A stretch of DNA of 64,000 bases from Candidatus Binatia bacterium (GCA_035544215.1 DATKHY010000007.1:868001-932000), one strand, 5' to 3'; counted from the first letter of the stretch, positions 8,672-18,099 are shown. The notes: generated from the letters alone by a model not told the origin. Translations and numbers: made by a program.

Positions 8672-10258
8672 GTGACCGCGCTCATCGTCGTCTTCATCGC
8701 GATCATCGTCCTCGTCACGATCTCGAGGCGCATTAACGTCGCGTACCCGATCGTGCTCGTGCTCGGGGGCATGGCGATCGGTTACCTTCCGGGTGTGCCG
8801 ACGATTCAGCTGCCGCCCGAGCTCGTCTTGCTAGTCTTCCTGCCGCCACTGCTGTATTGGGAGAGCGTGACCGCGCCGACGAGCGAGTTCCGCTCGGGAG
8901 CGATTTGGATCTTCCAGATGGCCTTTGGCCTGGTCATCGTAACGACGCTCGCCGTCGCCGCGATCGCGCATGCCATCATTCCCGGCATGAGCTGGGGCGT
9001 GGCGTTCGTGCTCGGCGCGATCGTGTCGTCGACCGACGAGGTCGCCTTCGCCTCGATCGCCGATCGGCTCAACGTGCCGCGCCACATCATAGGCACGATC
9101 GAAGGCGAAAGCCTCGTCAACGATGCGACGTCGTTGATTCTCTACGGCATAGGAATCGCCGCGGTCGTCGGCGCCTCATTCTCGCTGCTGCACGCCGCCG
9201 GCGCTCTGGTGCTGTCGGTCGTCGAGTCGGTGCTGATCGGATTCGCCGTCGCCGGGATTGCCGTGTGGGCGTGGCGCGTTCTCAAAGAGGACACGCTGCA
9301 GGCCACGATTTCGGTCGTCGTGCCGTTTCTCGCTTACCTACCAGCCTACTACATCGGTGCATCCGGCGTGCTGGCGACCGTCACGACGGGCCTCGTCATC
9401 AGCCGATTCACACCCGTCGTGCTACAGCCGCGCGCTCGCGAGATGCTGACCGGGTTTTGGTTGACGGTGGTGTTCTTGCTGAACGCGTTTATCTTCACCG
9501 AAGTCGGCATTCGGTTTCATTCGATCGTCTCGGGGTTGCGGGAGTACTCGGTCGCCGACCTGATATGGTGGGGCGCGGCGGTCGCCGGCGCTTGCGTGCT
9601 CGTTCGCCTGATCTGGACCTTCGCACAAGGCCTCCTGCCGATTACCAACGAGCCGGAGCACCCCGGCGGCGAAGCCGACTGGTCGCACGTGGCGCTGCTC
9701 GCCTGGACCGGAATGCGGGGCGGCATCTCGCTCGCGGCCGCACTCGCGATCCCGCTCGAAACGGTCGCCGGGCCGTTTCCTTTTCGCAAGCTGCTCATCT
9801 TCCTGACGTTCGTCGTGCTGCTGGTCACGCTGGTCGGGCAAGGCGGCGCGCTCCCCTGGCTAATCCGCTGGCTGCGAATCAAGGACGACGGCGCCGCTGC
9901 GCGTGAGGAGCGCCTCGCGCTGATGGTAACGGCACGAGCCGGGCTCGCGCGACTCGACGAATTGGAACGAGAGGGGACGTATCCGCCGAACGTGCTCGAG
10001 CTACACCGCCGGCGTCTCGAGGCGCGGCTCGCGGAGTTCACGGCCGAGGGCGGATCGGCGAAGGCCGCGCGCACGACCGCACTCTTTCGCCGAGCGCAGC
10101 GCGAGCTGATAGAAGCGCAGCGGGCCAAACTCATCGAGCTCCGCGCAAGAGGGAAAATCGATAACACCGTCTTGCGGCAGCTGCAGCGCGTGTTTGATCT
10201 CGGATCGATCGAAGTGCAGGCGCTCGATGAGACCGGCCGGCCGGATCTAGAAGAGTAG
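8672..10258 (+). CDS. Na+/H+ antiporter, CPA1 family
   Basis: 528 residues from a GTG with GAGG 5 nt upstream. About twelve hydrophobic segments span residues 1-400. The central IVSSTDEVAFASIADRLNVP and EGESLVNDATSLILYGIG carry the conserved acidic transport site of CPA1/NhaP exchangers, and WTGMRGGISLAAALAIPLE is the conserved basic segment. A helical, charged C-terminal tail of about 120 residues is probably cytoplasmic and regulatory. It exchanges Na+ or K+ for protons at the inner membrane. Confidence 0.93.
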   Translation: MTALIVVFIAIIVLVTISRRINVAYPIVLVLGGMAIGYLPGVPTIQLPPELVLLVFLPPLLYWESVTAPTSEFRSGAIWIFQMAFGLVIVTTLAVAAIAHAIIPGMSWGVAFVLGAIVSSTDEVAFASIADRLNVPRHIIGTIEGESLVNDATSLILYGIGIAAVVGASFSLLHAAGALVLSVVESVLIGFAVAGIAVWAWRVLKEDTLQATISVVVPFLAYLPAYYIGASGVLATVTTGLVISRFTPVVLQPRAREMLTGFWLTVVFLLNAFIFTEVGIRFHSIVSGLREYSVADLIWWGAAVAGACVLVRLIWTFAQGLLPITNEPEHPGGEADWSHVALLAWTGMRGGISLAAALAIPLETVAGPFPFRKLLIFLTFVVLLVTLVGQGGALPWLIRWLRIKDDGAAAREERLALMVTARAGLARLDELEREGTYPPNVLELHRRRLEARLAEFTAEGGSAKAARTTALFRRAQRELIEAQRAKLIELRARGKIDNTVLRQLQRVFDLGSIEVQALDETGRPDLEE

Positions 10259-10261
10259 CCT

Positions 10262-10747
10262 CTAAGGTCGCGTGCAGACGGTGTGCGAGACGTCCTGATG
10301 ACCCTTCGCCGGCCGTCCCGTGAAGTCAAAAGTGTATTGCCGCGGATTAGGAGTGCCGATCACCGCGCTTCCGCCGTCGGCGGGATAGCCGTCCACCCAG
10401 TGCGAGCCGTTGAACGCGCGCGAGCCGCTGTAGCGCGTGTAGTACGAGCCGTCGGCATCGATCGAGACGATGTTCCAGCGTTTCGTCCCGGAGTCGAAGC
10501 CCACGAACGTCTGCGCAACGTCTTTGGGCTGGCCGTTCTGCGGCGCGAAGGCCGTATCGGCCCGTAGCCACGCGCCCCACATCGAGTTCACGCTCCTAAA
10601 CCGCCAGATCTTCCCCGAACTGTCGTGGGTGACGCAATCGTACGTGCCGACGACGGCGCGAACGCCCGGATTTGCCGCAGCAGGTGCCCACGCAGTCCCG
10701 CCGCAGATTGCTGCCACCGCGAGCGGGAACGCGAAGTATCTGAGCAT
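10262..10747 (-). CDS. Secreted protein of unknown function
   Basis: 161 residues from the ATG at 10747. An N-terminal signal peptide (MLRYFAFPLAVAAICGG to APAAA) is followed by a small beta-rich domain with GTYDCVTHDSSGKIW and a final HTVCTRP; its two cysteines could pair. I do not recognise the family. Its start codon sits exactly where the stop of the upstream DUF998 gene would be expected, so it is probably the last gene of the ArsR-SRPBCC-DUF998 operon. Confidence 0.65.
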   Translation of the reverse strand: MLRYFAFPLAVAAICGGTAWAPAAANPGVRAVVGTYDCVTHDSSGKIWRFRSVNSMWGAWLRADTAFAPQNGQPKDVAQTFVGFDSGTKRWNIVSIDADGSYYTRYSGSRAFNGSHWVDGYPADGGSAVIGTPNPRQYTFDFTGRPAKGHQDVSHTVCTRP

Positions 10748-11394
10748 GCGAGTGCATTCCACGCGGCGAGCATCATCCATCCGCAGTAAACGAGAACCAA
10801 CAGGCGGTTGGCATACCCAACGACCGCGATGACGCCGGCCGGGAGAACCGTACCGAGCGGAAGGGACTGGCCGTCGGACGGAACGTGACCGCCGGCGTGC
10901 ATGAAGGTCAAGAACTGCACGGCGAGGCTTGCGATCAATGCGACCACGACGAGCCAGGTCGCATTGGCGCTCCACAGGAGCGCACTCGTTCCACGCAGCG
11001 ACGACTGCGTGCGGCGGAGCGTTATGCTAATCAATATGGCAGCGATCGGCAAGCCGCCGACGCCGAGCAGACCGGCTAGTCCGTGCAGCGGCTGGTTGAT
11101 GTCGAATGCCGCCGCCAACGCTTCGCCGGCGCCCGAGACGACCAAAAATGCCAAGCCGATCCTGCCGGCGGCGGTGGTCATGTAGGGACGCATCGCGAGA
11201 GCGAGCGCCCACGATCCGAGGGCCCAACACGCGAACATCAGTGACAGCACCCAGCCGTAGCGGCCGTTGGCGTACTCGCTGACGACGCGCCAGGCCGGAT
11301 CGAACTCGGGGCTGAGCGCGTGGAGTGCTCCCAGGATAGCGACGACGAGTGATGCGGCGACGATCGCTGTTCGCGCAAAAATGCGGCTTGTCAC
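10588..11394 (-). CDS. DUF998 family membrane protein with probable stop-loss extension
   Basis: 268 residues as read. The first 216 form a normal DUF998 protein with about six transmembrane helices (for example FARTAIVAASLVVAILGALH and LLVLVYCGWMMLAAW). The last 52 residues are basic and low in hydrophobicity, and are translated from DNA that encodes the next gene in another frame. Codon 217 is TGC at 10746-10744, overlapping that gene's ATG. The other junctions in this operon have TGA in that position, so a TGA-to-TGC change probably lengthened the protein. It starts with GTG, overlapping the SRPBCC stop by 4 nt. Function unknown. Confidence 0.8.
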   Translation of the reverse strand: MTSRIFARTAIVAASLVVAILGALHALSPEFDPAWRVVSEYANGRYGWVLSLMFACWALGSWALALAMRPYMTTAAGRIGLAFLVVSGAGEALAAAFDINQPLHGLAGLLGVGGLPIAAILISITLRRTQSSLRGTSALLWSANATWLVVVALIASLAVQFLTFMHAGGHVPSDGQSLPLGTVLPAGVIAVVGYANRLLVLVYCGWMMLAAWNALACSDTSRSRSRWQQSAAGLRGHLLRQIRAFAPSSARTIASPTTVRGRSGGLGA

Positions 11395-11894
11395 GACGCC
11401 CGCTCCTTCCCAATGAGGTCTTGCATGCGGTCGTAGCTCATCGACATTCCCTCGGTCATGCCGGATTCCAGCGCTACGTCGCGCGCCTCTTGGGATTCGA
11501 AGAGCATCGTCAAGGTAAAGCGCGTATTCGAACCCGACTCCTCAAACGTCGTCGTGCACAGCGCCTCGCCCGGGATTCCGTCCATCGATTCCGTGTGCAC
11601 GATCCTCTGCGGCCGATCGATCTCGCGAAACTCTCCTTGTACGCCGAATTCGCCGGCGCCCGCGTCGTTGCGCCAGACGTATCGGTACCGGCCGCCGACG
11701 GTCAAGTCGACGTCGCAGGTCGGCATGCTCCAGCCCGGAGGGCCGAGCAGCCACTTCTTTAGGTACTCCGGCTTCGTGTGGCATTCGAAAACCAGCTCGG
11801 CCGGAGCGTCGAACGTGCGCGCTACGCGAATCTCACGTTCGGAGGGCGTGGTGACTTCGAGGTGTGAAGGCATGAGCTCGATCTCCTCTTTCAT
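11391..11894 (-). CDS. SRPBCC (AHSA1-like) protein
   Basis: 167 residues of the START/Bet v1-like fold. IRVARTFDAPAELVFECHT opens the domain, and YLKKWLLGPPGWSMPTCDVD and GGRYRYVWR are family hallmarks. Genes of this type commonly follow an ArsR-type regulator, as here with a 4-nt ATGA overlap. It probably binds a small hydrophobic ligand in the cytoplasm; no enzymatic residue is recognised. Confidence 0.88.
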   Translation of the reverse strand: MKEEIELMPSHLEVTTPSEREIRVARTFDAPAELVFECHTKPEYLKKWLLGPPGWSMPTCDVDLTVGGRYRYVWRNDAGAGEFGVQGEFREIDRPQRIVHTESMDGIPGEALCTTTFEESGSNTRFTLTMLFESQEARDVALESGMTEGMSMSYDRMQDLIGKERAS

Positions 11895-12238
11895 GTGTTG
11901 CGCGCTTTCAGCTCGTCGGCCAAGACGGCGTCGAGGCGTTGATACGTCCGCTCCCAGAGCTCGCGGTAGCGCTCTATCCAGCCGACGACCTCGCCGATCG
12001 ACTGCTGGTCGACCCGAGCGGGCCTGCGTTGAGCGTCGCGGCTGCGCCGAATCAATCCGGCGCTTTCGAGCACCTTGAGATGCCGCGAGATTGCCGGCTG
12101 ACTGATGGCAAACGACTCGGTGAGCTCGTTGACCGTCGCCTCGCCACGCGCCAGCCGGATCAGGATCGCCCGTCGAGTGGCGTCCGACAAAGCCGCGAAG
12201 GTAGCGTCCAGGCGTTTAGCATCTAGTGCGATTTTCAT
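11891..12238 (-). CDS. ArsR-family HTH regulator of the SRPBCC operon
   Basis: 115 residues. Winged helix with FAALSDATRRAILIRLARG and the recognition helix FAISQPAISRHLKVLESAGLI. Neither the metal-binding CxC nor other paired cysteines are present, so it is the non-metal ArsR type usually linked to SRPBCC proteins. It heads a four-gene operon in which every junction is a 4-nt overlap. The start codon lies within a palindromic AT-rich element, which suggests autorepression and a very short or absent leader. Confidence 0.88.
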   Translation of the reverse strand: MKIALDAKRLDATFAALSDATRRAILIRLARGEATVNELTESFAISQPAISRHLKVLESAGLIRRSRDAQRRPARVDQQSIGEVVGWIERYRELWERTYQRLDAVLADELKARNT

Positions 12239-12257
12239 AACAAATTCGTTATATAAC
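12237..12257. promoter_or_regulatory. Overlapping palindromes at the arsR start
   Basis: ATAAC-N6-GTTAT (12237-12252) overlaps the perfect palindrome GTTATATAAC (12248-12257), and the first includes part of the regulator's ATG. The AT-rich block stands out from its GC-rich surroundings and probably combines promoter and operator. It may make the transcript leaderless. Confidence 0.5.
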
Positions 12258-12355
12258 CGATATTACTAACGTCGGACCCCCAAGTCAAGAGCACCACGCA
12301 GATCTCAATACTCGTGGAAGGAGCGACTTAGGCGCACCTAACAATCTTCTGAGGC

Positions 12356-13471
12356 ATGCGTAAGTGGCAGCTCGCGCTTGGGTTCGTGTTTCTGCTCATC
12401 TGGGGCCAACCTCAGCGGGCCGCGGCGATCCCGCTGTTCGCGCACCAATACGCGGTCACGTGCGCAAAGTGCCACTCGGCCATCCCGCACCTCAATGAGT
12501 TCGGAGCGGCGTTCATGGCAAACGGCGACCGTATCCCCGGAGTCCAGCCGGGCGCGGCCTTCCCGATTTCGGCGAAGGTCAACCTCGCCGACTCGAGCGA
12601 GAATCTCGGCAGCGGTCCTAACGGCGCGGGGCTGCCTAAGGCAATCGTCGACGAGGTCGAGCTCTTTTCCGCCGGCGCTATAGGGGGCCGCGCGAGCTAT
12701 TTCCTCGAGCAGTACGTCGTCGACGGCGGCGAGCCGGGAGAGATTCGCGACGCATGGATCACCGACCGCGTGAATCCGTGGACGGCGCGCATTCCGGTGT
12801 ACGTGCAGGGAGGCTCTTTCACGCTGCCGCTGCCCGTCGACCCGGAAACGTTCCGCGACACGTACGCGGACTATACGCCGTACGTGCAGACGGTTGGAGA
12901 GAATCCATTCAACTTCAAAGACCCAAAGATGGGCCTGCGTGCCCAATTCGGCGATTCGCTACGCGGCCCGAGCCTGCAGCTCTTCGGCGGCCCCGGTTAC
13001 GATCGCGGCGATGCGTTGCCGAAGACCGGCGTCGATACGATGATCTACGCGCAAGATGCAATGGGACCGTTTACGCTGAGCGCCTATCGCTACGACGGCT
13101 TGCGGCTCTTGGGCGGTGCGATCCCCGATCGCTTCGAGCGCACCGGCTACGGTTTTACCTATGGTCAGTGGACCCGCTTCTCATCCGAGTTCGTGCTCGA
13201 GAATGGCTGGGACTCTGACTGCGCCGCTGCCGGGCACACCGGATGCAGCTCCAGCGGCGGCTTCGAGCAGCTCCGTTACGCCTTCAATCGGCGGCTCTTC
13301 GCCGAAGCGCGCTACGAGGGCACGAACGACCCGAGCGGCTTCACGCGCGATGCGGTGTTGTTGCTCGGGTACGGTCTATCCGAAAACTCGCGCGCGACGA
13401 TAGAAGACGTCATTGCGCATTCGCCTTTAACGAGTAACACGATGAACGTACAGTTCAGCGTAGCCTATTGA
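12356..13471 (+). CDS. Monohaem cytochrome c-porin fusion, outer membrane
   Basis: 371 residues. A signal peptide (LALGFVFLLIWGQPQRAAA) is followed by IPLFAHQYAVTCAKCHSAIP, a single CxxCH c-type haem site close to the mature N-terminus, then by alternating beta-strands to a C-terminal aromatic end (NVQFSVAY) like an outer-membrane barrel. Proteins with this IPLFA-Y-CxxCH start followed by a barrel occur in acidobacteria and metal-reducing bacteria. A role in moving electrons across the outer membrane is possible but not shown. The stop overlaps the following YceI start. Confidence 0.75.
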   Translation: MRKWQLALGFVFLLIWGQPQRAAAIPLFAHQYAVTCAKCHSAIPHLNEFGAAFMANGDRIPGVQPGAAFPISAKVNLADSSENLGSGPNGAGLPKAIVDEVELFSAGAIGGRASYFLEQYVVDGGEPGEIRDAWITDRVNPWTARIPVYVQGGSFTLPLPVDPETFRDTYADYTPYVQTVGENPFNFKDPKMGLRAQFGDSLRGPSLQLFGGPGYDRGDALPKTGVDTMIYAQDAMGPFTLSAYRYDGLRLLGGAIPDRFERTGYGFTYGQWTRFSSEFVLENGWDSDCAAAGHTGCSSSGGFEQLRYAFNRRLFAEARYEGTNDPSGFTRDAVLLLGYGLSENSRATIEDVIAHSPLTSNTMNVQFSVAY

Positions 13472-14010
13472 TGCGCACGCTACTCGTCGCCGCCCTGACT
13501 TCCATCGCGCTCTCTGCCCCGGTGGCGCGCCCAATCGACGTTGCGCGATCGAAGGCCACCTTCGAGGTCACGCACGTCTTCGTCGAACACGTGGTTGGGA
13601 CGGTCCCGATTCAAAGCGGAACGATCGTCTTGAAGCCGGGATCGGCGATTCCGATCAGCGCCGCCGCCGTGCTCGACGCGACCCGCATCTCGAGCGGAGA
13701 TCCGGATCGCGACGCCTCATTACGGTCGACCGACTTCTTCGACGCGAAGCGTTTTCCGACGTGGACGTTCGCCAGCACGAAGGTCGTACCGAAGGGCGTC
13801 GCTTCGTTCGAGATGGACGGCGACCTGACCATCCACGGCGTCACCCAGCCCGAACACCTGGACGTTACGGTAACCGGCGATGCGGCGGATCCCTCATATC
13901 ACGCGACCGCACACATCGACCGCCACGTTTTCGGCATGGCCACGACGCGGCTCGATCCAGCGATCGGCGGAGTCGTGGACACCACGCTGGACATTACTTT
14001 GAAACCGTGA
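13471..14010 (+). CDS. YceI-family periplasmic lipid-binding protein
   Basis: 179 residues from the ATG at 13471, which overlaps the porin stop (TGATG). After a signal peptide (LLVAALTSIALSAPVA) the YceI lipocalin-like fold is marked by IDVARSKATFEVTHVF, SLRSTDFFDAKRFPTWTF and GDLTIHGVTQPEHLDVTV. The family binds isoprenoids or amides in the periplasm. Coupling to the porin-cytochrome suggests a shared envelope redox or quinone-related function, which is inference. Confidence 0.9.
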   Translation: MRTLLVAALTSIALSAPVARPIDVARSKATFEVTHVFVEHVVGTVPIQSGTIVLKPGSAIPISAAAVLDATRISSGDPDRDASLRSTDFFDAKRFPTWTFASTKVVPKGVASFEMDGDLTIHGVTQPEHLDVTVTGDAADPSYHATAHIDRHVFGMATTRLDPAIGGVVDTTLDITLKP

Positions 14011-14018
14011 CGCCGAGC

Positions 14019-14088
14019 CGATTTTAGAACATTTTATGAACTTTTCGATCGTTTTAAATAAAATGGTGTCGTTTCACAAAAAGGAAGG
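14019..14088 (+). promoter_or_regulatory. AT-rich promoter region and strong RBS of a lipoprotein gene
   Basis: The 14019-14075 stretch is unusually AT-rich for this window, with TTTTAAATAAAAT near 14053-14065 as a likely -10 area. AAGGAAGG at 14081-14088 is an unusually good Shine-Dalgarno for this window. It touches the ATG at 14089 but sits 9 nt before the ATG at 14098, which decides the start. Confidence 0.45.
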
Positions 14089-14097
14089 ATGCCAGAA

Positions 14098-15099
14098 ATG
14101 CGCGATCTTGTACGTGTCCTGTTCATTGTAGCGTTGGCCGGCTGTACGCAACAGTTGAGTTCCTCACCCGCCCAACTGACGGCGCCGCCCGTTCCCCAGA
14201 GCTCCGGGATCCGGGTCGACGCGTTGAGTCAAAAGATCTACACTGTGAACAACGCGGCGAACAGCATCACTGCGTATCACGCGACGGCCAATGGAAATGT
14301 CGCACCGCTAGCGACGATCTCGGGCTCGAGCACGTTGCTGAACACGCCCATAAATATCGCGACCGACGCGTATAACGGTCGCCTGCTCGTCACGAACCTC
14401 GGGAGCAATGCCATAACGGAGTACGCCAAGAACGCCAACGGCAACGCAGCACCAGTCGCCGTGATAACGTGCGGCGGCCTCAACCTCCCCGATGGAATCG
14501 CGCTTGGCAGCAGTCAGCCGCTGGGAAAAGAAAGCATCTACGTCGCGAATTTGCAAGCCAACTCGATTTCCATCTTTAAGCGCGGCGCGACCGGCTGCGT
14601 GCGGAGAGCGCACGGAATCAGCGGTTCGAGCACCCAGTTGTCGCGCCCCGCGGCTGTGATGATATCGGGAGGCGTTCTCTACGTCGGCAACATCAACTCG
14701 CACAGCATCACCGAGTACCCGACGTCCGCGCGCGGCAACACGCCGCCAACAACCGTGATTTCGGGCGGCAAAACAATGCTGGTCAATCCAGTCGGCCTCG
14801 CCGTAGACTCGGGGCAAAATCTGTACGTCGCAGACGACAGCGCCCAGGCGATCTTCGTCTTCGCGGCGGGCGCGCACGGAAACGTGAGCCCGATCCGGAC
14901 CATCGCCGGCAGCATGACCGGCCTGAACAGCCCCTCAGGGATCGTTGTCACTAAGAGCGGCTCGATCGTCGTAACGAATCCGGGGGCAAGCAGCGTCACG
15001 AGCTACCCGGACGCGGCAAACGGCAACGTCGCGCCGACTACGACCTTGCAAGGATCGGCGACGGGTCTGAGCTTTCCGATCGGACTCGTATTGCGCTGA
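14098..15099 (+). CDS. NHL/beta-propeller lipoprotein
   Basis: 333 residues. MRDLVRVLFIVALAGCTQQ is a lipoprotein signal with the lipobox LAGC. The body has repeated units of about 45 residues of the form NxxxNSITxYxxxAxGNxxPxxxIxG (NNAANSITAYHATANGNV, GSNAITEYAKNANGNAAP, NINSHSITEYPTSARGN), typical of an NHL-like propeller of about six blades. It is probably exposed on the cell surface or in the periplasm. No enzymatic motif is seen. Confidence 0.82.
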   Translation: MRDLVRVLFIVALAGCTQQLSSSPAQLTAPPVPQSSGIRVDALSQKIYTVNNAANSITAYHATANGNVAPLATISGSSTLLNTPINIATDAYNGRLLVTNLGSNAITEYAKNANGNAAPVAVITCGGLNLPDGIALGSSQPLGKESIYVANLQANSISIFKRGATGCVRRAHGISGSSTQLSRPAAVMISGGVLYVGNINSHSITEYPTSARGNTPPTTVISGGKTMLVNPVGLAVDSGQNLYVADDSAQAIFVFAAGAHGNVSPIRTIAGSMTGLNSPSGIVVTKSGSIVVTNPGASSVTSYPDAANGNVAPTTTLQGSATGLSFPIGLVLR

Positions 15100-15132
15100 G
15101 CGCGACGCGCCCGGCCCAGGGCGTAGCCGCGT

Positions 15133-16566
15133 TCAGTCGCCGAAGCCGGCCAACGACGTGGCAAACGGCGGGCGATGATATTCGCTCGCGCAGCTCTTTA
15201 AGTCCAAATCCTTGGCGCTGCGCGAGCGAATGAATTCGACGATCAGCCGATCGCCGCAGGGCGTCTCGGTCCCATGCGATGCGTTGCGGATCAGCAGGAC
15301 GCGCGCGTTGGGCAGATAGCGCAGCGCCGCTTCGGCAAAGGCGGGCGGGCTCGTCGGGTCGTCGGTTCCGGAGATCATTAGGATTGGGGCGTCGCTGCGC
15401 ACCGGCTGGATGAAGGATCTCGGTGCCGGTGCGACGCTCCAGATGCGGCACGCGCGCTGCTGCGCGCGAACGCGCAGGTCGCCTTCGAACGAGTTCGCGC
15501 TCGTGCGCGCGACGTCGCTCTCGGTAATGAACGGAACATCCTCCGCGCACGTCACGGAGAGGTTTAGCCCCACCGCCAGCTCCTGCGCCAAGCCTTGCGT
15601 CACCATCTGCACCATCGTCGCCAGCGGTGCGTAGTCGCCCAGGTAGGCACGGTCGATGATGAACGGCGCGTAGGCGGCGGATTCGGGATAGTACAGCAGC
15701 TGACGCAACCGATCGGCAAAGACTTCTTTGGACAACCGGACAGACGTGACGCGTTTGGTCGTGGCATCCTGGAGTGGGACGCGCAGCGGGCCGCGGTCGA
15801 AGCGGTGGACGAGCGCGTCGAAGCGTGCCGCCAGCGACGGAAAGTGCGCGTTGCAGGCGGTGTCGGCGCGGCACTCCGCGATCACCCGCGTCATCGCTTC
15901 CTGCGCGCCCTTGGCATCCTCCAGCGGGATGACGAGGAGCCCGGGCGGAGCAACGCCGTCGAGCACGATGCTCTCGACGCTCGCGGGATGCCGCCGCGCG
16001 TAGTCGAGATAGAAGCGCGTCCCGTACGAGCCGCCGTCGAGCACGAGTTGCGGGTATCCGAGCGCGGCGCGAACGTCGTCTAGATCGTCGGCGGCGATCG
16101 ACGTCGTGTAGAGACTGAGATTCGCGGTGCGCGCCAACTTCGCGCGGCAACCGCGTACCAGCGCGTCGGGCCAGAGGTGCATGAAGTACAGCTCGGGCCG
16201 ATCCGCCGGCGCGAAGTCGCAGAGCTGGGGCGCCGATTTCCCGGTCCCGCGATTGTCGAGCAGCAAGACGTCGTAGCTGTCCCGCAGCGCGCTGAGCTCG
16301 CGCGGAAAGGCCCCGTCGGCGACGTCGTTTGCCGAGGCCGTCGAGGAGGCTCCTGGGCCGCCGGGATTCCAGGCGATAGCGTGGTTCGACGGGTGTTTGG
16401 CCCGGATGACAATGAAGCCCAGCTCGATCGTACGGCCGGAACCGGCGGCGCGATTCTCGTACACGGTGTACGTGCCGCAGGTGGAGGGGACTCGCGCCTG
16501 CCCGGCGGCGCACGGCCAGGTGTGCAGGTGGCCCGAAAGGGCCGCGATCAAAGCGGCTGCCAGCAT
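15133..16566 (-). CDS. Secreted alpha/beta-hydrolase, S33 peptidase / TAP-like
   Basis: 477 residues with an N-terminal signal-like segment (LAAALIAALSG). The oxyanion region is NPGGPGASST, the nucleophile elbow is LDGGSYGTRFY (Ser), and the C-terminal part has ISGTDDPTSPP (Asp) and NASHGTETPCGD (His), giving a complete triad. The size and the C-terminal TAP-like domain match tripeptidyl or prolyl aminopeptidases of the Streptomyces type. It is probably an extracytoplasmic exopeptidase. It is convergent with the preceding lipoprotein gene, with only 33 bp between them. Confidence 0.87.
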   Translation of the reverse strand: MLAAALIAALSGHLHTWPCAAGQARVPSTCGTYTVYENRAAGSGRTIELGFIVIRAKHPSNHAIAWNPGGPGASSTASANDVADGAFPRELSALRDSYDVLLLDNRGTGKSAPQLCDFAPADRPELYFMHLWPDALVRGCRAKLARTANLSLYTTSIAADDLDDVRAALGYPQLVLDGGSYGTRFYLDYARRHPASVESIVLDGVAPPGLLVIPLEDAKGAQEAMTRVIAECRADTACNAHFPSLAARFDALVHRFDRGPLRVPLQDATTKRVTSVRLSKEVFADRLRQLLYYPESAAYAPFIIDRAYLGDYAPLATMVQMVTQGLAQELAVGLNLSVTCAEDVPFITESDVARTSANSFEGDLRVRAQQRACRIWSVAPAPRSFIQPVRSDAPILMISGTDDPTSPPAFAEAALRYLPNARVLLIRNASHGTETPCGDRLIVEFIRSRSAKDLDLKSCASEYHRPPFATSLAGFGD

Positions 16567-16714
16567 ATTTTGGCATGATATTGCGGAAGGGCTCGGGTAC
16601 CAATCAACGCCGCCTCAAAACGCCGGGCGGAAAACTTTCTGAGACAAGGCCGCCAGCCTCCCGGCTGAAAGGGGTCACAGCCGCGATTTAAGTAGCTTCC
16701 TTATCGTAGTGAGC

Positions 16715-18052
16715 ATGGACCGCGCGTTGCTGTGTGCCGCCTTCGCCTGTGCGCTGGCGTCGTGCGGAGGCGGTCAAACTCAGGCGCCGATGATGCCGCC
16801 GGTCGCCGGCGCGCAAGACTATGTCGCGCAGCCGCTTCGGATGCGCACTCCGATTCGCCACGTCGTCATCGTCTTTCAGGAGAACCGCACTCCGGACTAT
16901 CTCTTTCAGGGGCTTCCCGGCGCCGACATATCCAAGATCGCCATCGACTCGCAGGGAAAGCCCGTGCGACTGCAGCCCGTCTCGCTGGCGGCGGGCTACG
17001 ACCTCGGACACGGACATAGCTCCTTCGTGACCGACTACGACGACGGCAAGATGGACGGCTTCGACCGAGGCCTGCCGCAGAAGATTCATCTCCGGCCGTT
17101 CGGCTATGCGCCGCCATCGGAGGTCGAGCCGTATCACGAGATGGCCAGGCAGTACGTGTTTGGCGATCACATGTTCCAGAGCAACGAGGGTCCGAGCTTC
17201 CCCGCGCATCTCTACATCATCAGCGGCCGCGCGACCGACGAAAAGTTGTTGCCTTATTACGTCGCCGCGAACCCGCGCCTCGGCCAGTCGAAGGAGGCCG
17301 CGCCGGGGGGTTGCGACGCACCCGGCTCGACGACCGTGAAAACGATCGATCCGATCTTTGGATCCGCGGGTCCCACGCCGTTTCCGTGCTTCGATCCGCT
17401 GGTGCTCTCCGATCTGCTCGACGCGAAGGACGTGTCGTGGCGGTACTATCAGCAGAGTCCCGGCGCCGGGCTTTGGCAGGCCTTCGACGCGGTCCACCAC
17501 GTGCGATACGGACGCGATTACGCGAACGTCATCTGGCCGTCAACCACCGTGCTAACCGACATCGCGCAGCACCGCCTTCCCAGCGTAACGTGGATCATGC
17601 CGGGCGGCGCGTGGTCGGATCACGCCGGCAAGCACGCCAGGGCCAAGGGGCCGTCGTGGGTGGCCGCCATCGTCAACGCGATCGGCGAAAGCGCGTACTG
17701 GAAGGACACGGCCATCTTCATCACGTGGGACGACTGGGGAGGCTGGTACGATCACGTCGCTCCTCCAATCGACAACTACTACGAGCTCGGCTTCCGCGTG
17801 CCGCTTATCGTGATCTCTCCGTACGCGCGTCAAGGATACGTTTCGAAGAAGCACCACGAGTTCGGCAGCATCCTGGCTTTCACCGAAGAGACGTTCGGCA
17901 TCGCGAAGGGTTCGCTTCACGGCACCGACCAGCGCGCCGACGACCTGGCGGATGCCTTCGACTTCACGCAGAAGGCGCGCGTCTTCAAGCACATCGACGC
18001 GCCGCCGTTTCGGCCCGGCCGCGATGCGGGCCTCAACGAAGAGGATCCTTAG
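16715..18052 (+). CDS. Phosphoesterase / phospholipase C-type lipoprotein
   Basis: 445 residues from the ATG at 16715 (a GTG at 16709 is alternative). The signal peptide ends in a lipobox (CALASCGGG). [16 protein letters not shown] holds the metal/nucleophile motif of the PF04185 phosphoesterase family (bacterial phospholipase C, AcpA), and [17 protein letters not shown] is its conserved C-terminal metal site. It hydrolyses phospholipid or other phosphoesters outside the cytoplasmic membrane. The substrate is undetermined. Confidence 0.88.
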   Translation: MDRALLCAAFACALASCGGGQTQAPMMPPVAGAQDYVAQPLRMRTPIRHVVIVFQENRTPDYLFQGLPGADISKIAIDSQGKPVRLQPVSLAAGYDLGHGHSSFVTDYDDGKMDGFDRGLPQKIHLRPFGYAPPSEVEPYHEMARQYVFGDHMFQSNEGPSFPAHLYIISGRATDEKLLPYYVAANPRLGQSKEAAPGGCDAPGSTTVKTIDPIFGSAGPTPFPCFDPLVLSDLLDAKDVSWRYYQQSPGAGLWQAFDAVHHVRYGRDYANVIWPSTTVLTDIAQHRLPSVTWIMPGGAWSDHAGKHARAKGPSWVAAIVNAIGESAYWKDTAIFITWDDWGGWYDHVAPPIDNYYELGFRVPLIVISPYARQGYVSKKHHEFGSILAFTEETFGIAKGSLHGTDQRADDLADAFDFTQKARVFKHIDAPPFRPGRDAGLNEEDP

Positions 18053-18099
18053 CCGGCTACGGCGTTGCGATCCGTTGCTACTCGGGTAAAGAACGCTCC

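Noticed and set aside
15038-16603. 521-codon reverse frame, longer than the hydrolase frame it overlaps
   Set aside because: Arg-rich, no motif; the 477-residue frame in the same place has a full Ser-Asp-His triad.
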